A stretch of 61,834 nt of DNA from CADCWK01 sp964244115. GTDB lineage: Bacteria; Chloroflexota; Chloroflexia; Thermomicrobiales; UBA6265. The stretch is from contig CAXTHM010000015.1 in NCBI GenBank assembly GCA_964244115.1, positions 1-61,834 on the forward strand, read 5' to 3'. The position numbers and the translations under genes were made by a program. The notes under the pieces are model-generated. The model was not told the DNA's origin, did no database searches, and saw nothing but the letters and a program-made list of their open reading frames with translations. How positions within the stretch are numbered: position 1 is the first letter of the stretch; every line of letters begins with the position of its first letter. Shown in pieces: positions 46,488-54,574 of the stretch.

Positions 46488-47861
46488 TCACGCCCGCCGG
46501 CTGGTCAGCCCGAGAGCCGCGCGGGCCTCGGCGACGACCACGAACGAACCGGTCACGAGGATGAGGTCCGGGCTGTCGGCCGCATGGAGCGACCACCGGA
46601 CCGCCTCGGCCGTCGTCGACGGCCCATCACGGACGGCGATACCGAGTCCCCGGGCAATCTCGGCGATCTCCCCGACCGGGACGGCACGGGGAGAGGCCGC
46701 CGTCACCGGCAGGACCGTCGCCGGGCGCAGCGCCCGGAGGAACGACCGGACATCCTTGTCCGACGCGAATCCGCAGACGGCGATCTGCCTGGACGGAGAC
46801 GGGAACGCGGAATCCAGGGCCAGACGCAGCGCCGCTGCCGCCCGCGGCGTGTGCGCGCCATCGAGCACGACCGTCACCTCGCGATCATGCTGATCGCCGA
46901 ACGCGCCCCGGACGACATCGGCCGGAACGACCTCGAACCGACCCGGCAACCAGGCACGTCGCAGCCCGACACGTCGCCGGTCCGGTTCGACGGTCAGCTC
47001 CGGATCGGTCCCAGTGAGTGCATTCAGAGCTGCGACGGCCAGGCGGGCATTGAGCGATTGATGCGCCCCGAAGAGACCCAGCGGGGTGTCACCTGCGTGG
47101 TCGACGACGTTCTCCACGACGGTCAGTTCACTGGAGACCGCTTCAGCTCGCGACCGGATCACCGCCATCGCCTCGGCGGACTGCGGCGCGACGACGACCG
47201 GTCGGCCCGGCTTGATGATCCCGGCCTTCTCGGACGCGATCTTCGCGAGCGTGTCGCCGAGGATGGCGGTGTGCTCGAGATCCAGCGTCGTGATCACACT
47301 GACGGCCGGGTCGAGGATGTTCGTCGTGTCCAGCCGACCGCCGATCCCGACTTCGATCACCGCCACGCGACAGCCCGCCTCCCGGAAGGCGACCAGCGCG
47401 ATCACGAACAGGATCTCGAGCGCGTTGACCCGCCCCAGCTCCGGGCGCTGGCGCTCGACCTGCTCCGCGGCGGCCAGCACACGATCGGCGAGCCGAGCGA
47501 AGGTCGCGTCATCGAGATCGACCTCGTCGATCGTGATCCGCTCGGTCAGCTTCGCGAGGTGCGGCGAGGTGGAGCGCCCCGTCCGGTGACCCGCCGCCAC
47601 GAGCATCGCCGAGATGAAGGCGACGGTCGAGCCCTTGCCCTTGGTCCCGGCGACGTGGACGATCGTCAGCGCGTCCTGCGGCCGGCCCATCACGTCGGCG
47701 AGCGCGGCAGCTCGCCGTAGACCCAGCGCGGCGGCCGCGTCCCCGGCCATCTGATCGGCGATCGCGCCCTGCTGGGTGGCCGACCTGGCCATGATCTTTG
47801 CCGCCGCGTCGTCGTAACGACCACCGTCGTCCCCGGCGCGATCCCGATCGTCGACCATCAT
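46488..47861 (-). CDS. folC: Folylpolyglutamate synthase / dihydrofolate synthase
   Basis: Adds glutamate to dihydropteroate or folates with ATP. A 457-residue Mur-ligase-type enzyme. The P-loop is VAGTKGKGSTVAFISAM, then TSPHLAKLTERITID, the carboxylated-Lys/magnesium region VIEVGIGGRLDTTNIL and ITTLDLEHTAILGDTLAKIA-EKAGIIK, then DGAHTPRAA in the C-terminal domain. ATG 47861 follows GAGAGGGG. It starts about 140 bp before the divergent prolyl oligopeptidase gene. Confidence 0.93.
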   Translation of the reverse strand: MMVDDRDRAGDDGGRYDDAAAKIMARSATQQGAIADQMAGDAAAALGLRRAAALADVMGRPQDALTIVHVAGTKGKGSTVAFISAMLVAAGHRTGRSTSPHLAKLTERITIDEVDLDDATFARLADRVLAAAEQVERQRPELGRVNALEILFVIALVAFREAGCRVAVIEVGIGGRLDTTNILDPAVSVITTLDLEHTAILGDTLAKIASEKAGIIKPGRPVVVAPQSAEAMAVIRSRAEAVSSELTVVENVVDHAGDTPLGLFGAHQSLNARLAVAALNALTGTDPELTVEPDRRRVGLRRAWLPGRFEVVPADVVRGAFGDQHDREVTVVLDGAHTPRAAAALRLALDSAFPSPSRQIAVCGFASDKDVRSFLRALRPATVLPVTAASPRAVPVGEIAEIARGLGIAVRDGPSTTAEAVRWSLHAADSPDLILVTGSFVVVAEARAALGLTSRRA

Positions 47862-48002
47862 CGCCCCTCTCGACCTCTCCGCCTATCGTTCCGCTTTCCC
47901 TGCGCGCCAGTATCGTCGGGATCACCTACCATGGGACGATGTGACCCCACGGGCCGAGCGCGTCCTCCAGGGCCGCGTCCCGCCGAATCAAGGAGCCCCC
48001 GC

Positions 48003-50147
48003 GTGACGTCCTTCCCCGCTCCGCCCTCCGCCCCCGCCTTCCCCCCGATCCCGGATTCGCCCCGGGACGATGTCCGGGAGACGATCCACGGCGTCGAGAT
48101 CATCGACCGCTACCGCTGGCTCGAAGACGGCGAGTCGCCCGCCGTGCAGGCCTGGAGCGATGTCCAGCAGCGCCGCACCGCGGCGATCCTCGACGTGGTG
48201 CCCGGTCGGGAGGAACTTGCCGAGCGCCTCGATGCGCTGTCCCGGATCGCGACCGTGTCCGAACCGGCGCTCCGGGGCGACCGGTTGTTCTTCAAGCGCC
48301 GGGCCGGGGAGATGGATCAGCCCGCCCTTTACGTCCGCGACGGCCTCGACGGCGCCGATCGGCCCCTGATCGACCTCAACACCGGGCCGGACGGGCTGAC
48401 CACGCTGGACTGGTGGTACCCGTCGCCGGACGGCAGTCTGGTGGTCTTCGGGACGTCCCGCGGCGGCGACGAGTGGAGCACTCTCCAGGTCATCGACGTC
48501 GCGAGCGGCGACCATCACGCCGACCAGATCACGCGGACGCGCTACAGCAGCATCGCCTGGTCGCCCGACGGCTCCGGCTTCTTCTATACCCGTTACCCGG
48601 AGCCGGGCACCGTCCCGGCCGGCGACGAGAACTACAACTCCCGCGTCTTCTACCACCGCCTCGGGGACGATGCCGCGGGCGACCCGCTCGTCTTCGGTGA
48701 TGACTACCCGCGGGAGATCACCTTCGGCGTCGACCTGTCCGACGATGGCCGCTGGCTGGTCGTCACCGCCCGCGAGGGCTGGGTCCGCTCGTCGGTCCAT
48801 GTCCGGGACCGGCACCTGATCGACGGCCCGTGGGTCCAGGTCGCCGGGGACAACGACGCCCTCTACGGCGACGTCGAGATCCACGCCGGCCGCCTCGCTC
48901 TGCTGACCAACGACGGGGCGCCCAACTACCGCATCGTCGGCGGCGACCTCGCCACCCTCACCGCCAGCGCCGGGACCGACGGTTGGTCCGACCTCGTGTC
49001 CGAACGGCCGGACCGCGTGATCGCCGAGTACGCGATCGTCGGCGACCGGATCGTGACCCACGAGACCAGCCGGGCGACATCGCAGCTCCGCCAGGCGGCG
49101 CTGGCCGGCGGCGACGAGACGGTGGTCGCGTTGCCGGGGATGGGGACGGTCGCGTCGCTCCGCGGCAGCAGCGCAGGCGGGCGGGCGGTCTTCGTCTTCA
49201 CCTCCTACGCGACCCCACCGAGCGCCTGGCTGCTCGAGACCGGGAGCGGGACGGTCCGGCCGCTGACGGAGGAGGCGCTGCCAGCCGGCATCGACCTGTC
49301 GGGAATCGTGATCGAGCAGGTCTCGTACGACTCCAAGGACGGCACGGCGATCACGATGTTCCTCGCCGGTCACCGGGACGTCCTCGACGCCCGCGACGCC
49401 GACACGCCGACGATCCTGGCGGGGTACGGCGGCTTCAACATCGCCAAGACCAGCGCCTTCAACGCCCCCTCGATCGCCTGGCTGGAGCAGGGCGGCCTGC
49501 TGGCCGTGGCCAACCTCCGCGGCGGCAGCGAGTACGGCGAGGCCTGGCACCGGGCCGGGATGCTCGGCAACAAGCAGAACGTCTTCGATGACTTCATCGG
49601 GGCGGCCCAGTGGCTGATCGCGCAGCGCTACACCCGCCCGGAGCGGCTGGCCGTCCGCGGCCGCAGCAACGGCGGCCTCCTGACCGGAGCATTCCTGACG
49701 CAGGCGCCCGAGCTCTGCGCCGCGGTCAGTTGCGGCGTGCCGCTGCTGGACATGGTCCGCTACCACCTGTTCAGCATCGCCCGGCTCTGGATCCCCGAGT
49801 ACGGATCGTCGGATGACGCCGACGCCTTCGCCTGGCTCCACGCGTATTCGCCGTACCACCATGTCGAGTCCGGCCGGCGCTACCCGTCGGTCCTGTTCGC
49901 GACCGCCGACCACGACACCCGGGTCGACCCGCTCCACGCCCGCAAGATGACGGCGCTGATGCAGGCCGAGGCCGCCAATGGCCACGACGAGGCGTCGCCG
50001 ATCCTGCTCCGGGTCGAATCGAACGCCGGCCACGGGATCGGCAAGCCGCGCGGCAAGGTCATCGAGGAGGCCGTCGACGAGGGCTGCTACATCGCCCGGC
50101 AGCTCGGCGTCGATCTGACCCGGCCGTACGCATCCGGGACGGCCTGA
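48003..50147 (+). CDS. Prolyl oligopeptidase (S9A)
   Basis: Cleaves short peptides after proline. A 714-residue cytoplasmic-type enzyme with an N-terminal YRWLEDGESPAVQAW segment, a seven-bladed propeller (with SSIAWSPDGSGFFYTRYPEP) and a C-terminal hydrolase domain. The hydrolase has the nucleophile in GRSNGG (around residue 556), the acid in ADHDTRVDP (around 636) and the His in NAGHGIGKP (around 676). No signal peptide. GTG at 48003 is 8 nt after AAGGAG; the open frame upstream is not protein-like. Confidence 0.93.
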   Translation: MTSFPAPPSAPAFPPIPDSPRDDVRETIHGVEIIDRYRWLEDGESPAVQAWSDVQQRRTAAILDVVPGREELAERLDALSRIATVSEPALRGDRLFFKRRAGEMDQPALYVRDGLDGADRPLIDLNTGPDGLTTLDWWYPSPDGSLVVFGTSRGGDEWSTLQVIDVASGDHHADQITRTRYSSIAWSPDGSGFFYTRYPEPGTVPAGDENYNSRVFYHRLGDDAAGDPLVFGDDYPREITFGVDLSDDGRWLVVTAREGWVRSSVHVRDRHLIDGPWVQVAGDNDALYGDVEIHAGRLALLTNDGAPNYRIVGGDLATLTASAGTDGWSDLVSERPDRVIAEYAIVGDRIVTHETSRATSQLRQAALAGGDETVVALPGMGTVASLRGSSAGGRAVFVFTSYATPPSAWLLETGSGTVRPLTEEALPAGIDLSGIVIEQVSYDSKDGTAITMFLAGHRDVLDARDADTPTILAGYGGFNIAKTSAFNAPSIAWLEQGGLLAVANLRGGSEYGEAWHRAGMLGNKQNVFDDFIGAAQWLIAQRYTRPERLAVRGRSNGGLLTGAFLTQAPELCAAVSCGVPLLDMVRYHLFSIARLWIPEYGSSDDADAFAWLHAYSPYHHVESGRRYPSVLFATADHDTRVDPLHARKMTALMQAEAANGHDEASPILLRVESNAGHGIGKPRGKVIEEAVDEGCYIARQLGVDLTRPYASGTA

Positions 50148-50157
50148 TCCCGGACGG

Positions 50158-50961
50158 CTACCGTCCGAGCGTCTCGTGCAGCCAGGCGGCACAGAGATCC
50201 GGCCAGGCCGCGGCCAGCGGCTCGTCGGCCGCCAGATTGAGCCCATGCTCTCCGGTCGGGAAGACGTGGAGGGCGAACGGGACGCCGTGGCTGGCGAGGG
50301 CGGTGGCGAAGAGGAGGCTATTCTCGACCGGGACCGGCTCGTCGGGCGCCGTGTGCCAGAGAAAGGTCGGCGGGGTGTCGGCGGTCACGCGCCGCTCCAG
50401 CGACCACTCCGCCCGCCGGGCGTCGGGGACCCGATCGCCGAGGAGGTTTCGGACCGACCCCTCGTGCGCCGACGGTTCCACCATGGTGACGACGGGGTAG
50501 CAGAGGACGAGCGCGTTCGGCCGGGGCAGGACGTCGATCAGCTCGTCGTCACCCATCAGCGCGACCTCTTCGCCGAGCGTCGCGAGCGAACCGGCCAGGT
50601 GCCCACCGGCCGAGAATCCCATCGCCGCCAGCCGGTCGGGCCGGACGCCCCACTCGGCGGCGTGGGTCCGGGCGAGCCGGACGGCCCGGACGGCATCCCG
50701 CAGCGCCGACGGGTACTGATGCGGCGCCACCCGGTAGGTCACCACGATCGCCGTGAACCCGGCGGCGTTCAGCCAGCGGGCGACCGGGTCGCCCTCCTTC
50801 TCGGAGACCATGCCGTAACCGCCACCCGGAAAGACGACGATGGTCGGGGCGGGCTCCCCACTGTGCGGGTAGACCCGCAGGCGTGGTCGGAGCGCCGGCG
50901 GGAGCGCCGCCATATCGGGGGCATCATCGGGCCAGAGTCGGATGTCGAATATCCCGGTCAC
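50158..50961 (-). CDS. Alpha/beta hydrolase, acetyl-esterase (BD-FAE-like) group
   Basis: A 267-residue esterase without signal peptide. The oxyanion motif is VVFPGGGYGMVS, the nucleophile is GFSAGGHLAGSLA, the acid in TAPDEPVPVENS and the His in PTGEHGLNL. The group deacetylates sugars and xylan oligomers in known members. GTG 50961 with AGGAGA upstream. It converges with the prolyl oligopeptidase gene (10 bp between stops). Confidence 0.9.
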   Translation of the reverse strand: MTGIFDIRLWPDDAPDMAALPPALRPRLRVYPHSGEPAPTIVVFPGGGYGMVSEKEGDPVARWLNAAGFTAIVVTYRVAPHQYPSALRDAVRAVRLARTHAAEWGVRPDRLAAMGFSAGGHLAGSLATLGEEVALMGDDELIDVLPRPNALVLCYPVVTMVEPSAHEGSVRNLLGDRVPDARRAEWSLERRVTADTPPTFLWHTAPDEPVPVENSLLFATALASHGVPFALHVFPTGEHGLNLAADEPLAAAWPDLCAAWLHETLGR

Positions 50962-51378
50962 GCCTGTCTCGTCTCCTGTTGGTAACCTTCGACGGGCAGT
51001 CGGGGCGATCGACTGTCCTGTCTGCGGCCTCGAGGCGTCGGAGCCATTGCGGGACGCGGTCGGCCGGCAGTCTCGCATCGGATCACACGAAATCGGATCG
51101 AAGCATACGTCGATCCCAACGGCCCGCGCGGGAGCCCGTCTCGCCGCCCCGCCATGGTGGGGAGACGGGCGACTTCGCTCCTCGCTCCGTGCGTCGCCCC
51201 TGCCTGTGAGGACGGCATGATGACGGATCGATCGGTCTGGGTTAGGCTGACCGGCACCGTGAGGCGTTCGGGAACCGACCGTCTGTCACAGCGTCCCCGG
51301 CAGGTGCGAGTGTCGACCGATCCCGCTCGAGGCAGCCGGCGCGACCTATCGATACCATCGCGGCCAGAGGGTGGAAAC
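50962..51378. other. Divergent spacer
   Basis: About 417 bp between the divergent esterase and hydroxyacid dehydrogenase genes. A TAGGCT hexamer near 51243 is a possible -10 for the latter. No gene is evident. Confidence 0.4.
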
Positions 51379-52404
51379 ATGGCTCCCAGTCCCGTCCGGG
51401 TCGTCATCACGTCGGACCGCTTCTACGGCTCCGGGACCGAGGTCGAGGACGCCGTCGCCCGGGATTTCCCGGAGCTCTCGGTCGAGGTCGCCCTGGCGCT
51501 GGCCCCGGATGACGAGGCGATGATCGAGGTCGCCCAGGGCGCCGACGCGATCATCACCGCCTCGATCGATGCGGTCAGCCGTCGCGTGATCGAGCGCCTG
51601 CCGGACCTGAGGGTGATCGGGCGCTACGCCGTCGGCTACGACAACATCGATCTCGTCGCGGCTCGGGAACGCGGGATCGTCGTCACGCATTACCCCGCCT
51701 ACTGCACTGACGAGGTGGCGGACCACACCCTGTCGCTGATCCTCGCTCTGAACCGGCGCCTGTTCCCCTCCGACCGACGGCTCCGCGAGGGTCACTGGGT
51801 CGGCCATAGCCTCGAAACCGCCCACGTCGCCGGAGGTGAGATCCAGCCGATGCGGGCGACGACGGTCGGCGTGATCGGGTTCGGGCGGATCGGCCAGGCC
51901 GTCGCCGCCCGCCTGAAACCATTCGGCTCCCGGATCATCGCCTCGGACGCCCATGTGGAGCCGGAGATGTTCGAGGCGCTCGGTGTCGAGGCGATGCCGC
52001 TGGGGGCGCTGCTGGCGACGGCGGACATCGTGACCGTCCACTGCCCACTCACCCCGGAGACCCGTCACCTCATCGGCGCCGCGGAACTCCGGGCGATGCG
52101 TCCGGGGGCGATGCTGGTCAACACCGCCCGCGGCCCGATCGTCGATGGCGCGGCCCTCACCGATGCCCTGGTCTCCGGGCATCTCGCGTCGGCGGCGCTC
52201 GACGTGATGGAGCACGAGCCGGTCGGGCCGGACGATGCGCTGCTCGGCGCCCCGAATCTGATCGTCACGCCGCATTCCGCCTACTACTCGGAACGGTCGA
52301 TGGATGTCCTGCGGCGGGAGACATATGCGGACGTCCTGTCGGTGCTGGCCGGTCGCTCGGCTCGGACCGTCGTGTTGCCGTCCGCCCACGGCCATGTCGC
52401 CTGA
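51379..52404 (+). CDS. D-2-hydroxyacid dehydrogenase (SerA/CtBP-like)
   Basis: A 341-residue NAD-dependent dehydrogenase. The Rossmann motif is GVIGFGRIGQAVAARLKPFG. The catalytic triad is Arg in NTARGPIVDG, Glu in DVMEHEPVGPDD and His in TPHSAYYSERS. TDEVADHTLSLILALNRRLF is the CtBP-like substrate-domain block. It interconverts 2-oxo acids and D-2-hydroxy acids, or acts on phosphoglycerate-like substrates; which one is not decidable. ATG 51379; the upstream open frame lacks protein character. Confidence 0.9.
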   Translation: MAPSPVRVVITSDRFYGSGTEVEDAVARDFPELSVEVALALAPDDEAMIEVAQGADAIITASIDAVSRRVIERLPDLRVIGRYAVGYDNIDLVAARERGIVVTHYPAYCTDEVADHTLSLILALNRRLFPSDRRLREGHWVGHSLETAHVAGGEIQPMRATTVGVIGFGRIGQAVAARLKPFGSRIIASDAHVEPEMFEALGVEAMPLGALLATADIVTVHCPLTPETRHLIGAAELRAMRPGAMLVNTARGPIVDGAALTDALVSGHLASAALDVMEHEPVGPDDALLGAPNLIVTPHSAYYSERSMDVLRRETYADVLSVLAGRSARTVVLPSAHGHVA

Positions 52405-52631
52405 ACCGCCCGCACCCCGAACGGACATGCCCGCTGGCGGGACATGACCCGATCGGGGGAGCGGATCGGGAGATGCGTCGTCTTTCGTCTTACCCATGAG
52501 GAGATCGCTCACGTTCACCCTGAAGACGAGGGAGAGCCCTTCGATGTCGAACCCGCCAGGCGCATGGCCCCGAGGACGACGATGACGGACGATGACGGAC
52601 GGGGATTCGCATGGGTGACGGGTCGGGAGCA

Positions 52632-52850
52632 GTGAGACCACACCCCGACCGGGAGGCCCTCGGTGCCTCTGTCGACCATTAGCTCAGCGGCGACGATCGC
52701 CAGCTGATCGGGGATCACCTCCTCGACTGTGCGCCCTGCCGGGAGGTGATCGCCGACCTGTTCGCCGTCATCGCCCTGCTCGGCGGTCTCGACGATGTCC
52801 CACCGCCGCGATCGTTCCGGATCGGCGGACCTTCCGGTGGGAACCGACCG
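52632..52850 (+). pseudogene. Decayed anti-sigma (zinc-finger) gene
   Basis: From a GTG at 52632 with GGGAG upstream the frame reads VRPHPDREALGASVDH, an in-frame TAG, then LSGDDRQLIGDHLLDCAPC and REVIADLFAVIALLGGLD, VPPPRSFRI. This is the start of a ZAS-type anti-sigma protein: the H-x3-C-x2-C motif (HLLDCAPC) followed by the PPRSFR segment that leads to a membrane helix. The helix is not preserved, and the frame dissolves into Arg/Pro-rich sequence. The GTG overlaps (GTGA) the end of a 63-residue upstream frame (52444-52635) that I cannot identify, an arrangement like sigma/anti-sigma pairs. Confidence 0.55.
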
Positions 52851-53113
52851 AGCGGCGCCCGGTTCCGCACGCGGGCGCACCGGCCAGCTCGATGTCCGGG
52901 ACGATGGGTGACGGGAACGGGCTTCGGCCGCCGCTCCACCTGGACAGCCGTTGTCCGGGCGGAGCGGAACCTGATCGGTCCGGTGCGCGTTATGGCTCTC
53001 GAGGATCTGACCGACCGATCACGACACACCCGGGTCGTGTCGAGTCCGACGGTCATGACCCTCCCGCCCCCTCGCCACCCATCGCCGATCGCGACCCAAG
53101 CCAGGATATGCCC

Positions 53114-53881
53114 ATGAACCCATCCCGCCCACGGCTCCGTTTCCTCCGCCCCGCGCTGGCCGGCCTGATCGGCCTCGCGCTGATCGCCTCGGTGACGAGT
53201 GGGACCGTCCCCACGCTTGCCCAGGCAACACCGATCCCGACGGAGACCCCATCGACGATCACGGTCACCGGGGTCGGCACCGTCAGCGTTACCCCGGATA
53301 TCGCCCATGTCACCGTCGGCGTCACGATCAACGACGCCAGTCTGTCGGTCGCCCAGCGGGAGACCAACGCGACCGCCCAAGCCGTGATCGACATCGCCAC
53401 CGGGAACGACATCGCCGATGCCGACATCCGGACCGATTCGTACTCGGTGACGGTGATCGAGGGATACGACGACAACGGCAATCCGACCGGTCGACGGACC
53501 TTCACCGTCTCGAACATCCTCACCCTGACGATGCGGGACCTCGACACCGTCGGCGGGATCCTCGATCAGATGGTCGACGCCGGCGCCAACACGATCTACG
53601 GGATCAGCTTCGACGTCAGCGATCCGGGGCCGGCCGTCGCGGACGCCCGCACCGCCGCCGCGGTCGATGCCCGGGACCGGGCGGACGCCTATGCCGCCGG
53701 GCTCGGGGTCGAGATCATCGGGATCGCCTCGATCGCCGAGCAGTCGGCGCCCGCGCCCGCCGCTCGTTACGAATCGGCGGCGGCCTTCGACGTCGAGGCC
53801 GGTTCGGCGGCCGTCCCGGTCGCGGCCGGCAGTACCGACCTGACGGTGACGATTCAGGTGGTCTTCCTGATCGCAAACTGA
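53114..53881 (+). CDS. Secreted SIMPL-domain (DUF541) protein
   Basis: A 255-residue protein. Signal peptide (LAGLIGLALIASVTSG, cleavage near TLAQ), mature start ATPIPTETPS, then the SIMPL domain: TITVTGVGTVSVTPDIAHVT, NATAQAVIDIATGNDIADAD-IRTDSYSV, ANTIYGISFDVSDP and DARDRADAYAAGLGV. Members are periplasmic or extracellular stress-associated proteins of uncertain activity. ATG 53114 with AGGA 8 nt upstream. Confidence 0.9.
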   Translation: MNPSRPRLRFLRPALAGLIGLALIASVTSGTVPTLAQATPIPTETPSTITVTGVGTVSVTPDIAHVTVGVTINDASLSVAQRETNATAQAVIDIATGNDIADADIRTDSYSVTVIEGYDDNGNPTGRRTFTVSNILTLTMRDLDTVGGILDQMVDAGANTIYGISFDVSDPGPAVADARTAAAVDARDRADAYAAGLGVEIIGIASIAEQSAPAPAARYESAAAFDVEAGSAAVPVAAGSTDLTVTIQVVFLIAN

Positions 53882-53925
53882 TCCGCCGCGGAACCCGCAA
53901 CGCCATGACCCGGATCACCATCGAA

Positions 53926-53956
53926 ACGGGCTGACCCAGCCATTGGGTCAGCCCGT
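53926..53956 (+). terminator. Hairpin after the SIMPL gene
   Basis: Perfect 13-bp arms (53926-53938, 53944-53956) with loop GCCAT, 44 nt after the stop. Confidence 0.8.
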
Positions 53957-54574
53957 CTCGAACTCCGCTAAACTCCGAATCCGTTGGACATTTCAATTGA
54001 TTCATAATCACTGGCTTTATACTGAATTCGGGGATCACTAGCAATATTCATGCCATTCATACCCGTTCGGGTTAGCCCGTCCGTCCAAGGCTCTATTGGT
54101 AATCCACCGAATCAGCACCCTATGTTCCAAATGGTTTGACACGTAGGCCTTTGAAAGTAAATACCTAGCGTCGTATGGTTCATGGGAGTTGGTCCTCTCC
54201 TCGTCATCGCACGGGGTTGTCTTGGGCGCGGTCCACGGTAACCAACGCCCTTCCGGCATGTACTCCCGCAGTCATGTCTCGTCGACGGTTCGTTGCTGCG
54301 TCCGCAACCAGTGGATTCCCCCTACGACATCGGGATCCCTGCCCTGACGGATCAGCACCTACGACCGCGATCGATCACCGGTCGAACAGCTCCGGATGGT
54401 CAGAGGAACAGCAGGATGGCCCACAGGTGGAGAATGCAGGTTGACGTGACTAGCGTCGGTCACGAACAGGAGAATGGTCGTCTGGCCCAGGTTCGGACGT
54501 CTTTCGACCTGACACAGGACGATTTTCTCGGGTCCTACGGTGACAACGAGACACCGGCCCTGATCGGGGGTCGC
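53957..54574. other. Low-GC spacer, partly unexplained
   Basis: From ~53965 to ~54180 GC content is well below the surroundings. A minus-strand frame at 54038-54259 (73 residues, with HEPYDARYLLSKAYVSNHLE) is the only candidate and has no recognised relatives. The stretch may be a remnant of foreign DNA. Confidence 0.4.

Noticed and set aside
52676..52760. TTAGCTCAGCGG stretch resembling a tRNA D-arm
   Set aside because: There is no matching acceptor stem, anticodon arm or GGTTCGAATCC-type T-arm at the right spacing. The sequence is better explained as a zinc-finger coding relic.
54274..54444. MSRRRFVAAS, a twin-arginine-like start before the wall protein
   Set aside because: The frame ends after ~55 residues without a hydrophobic segment and is not the frame of the wall protein.
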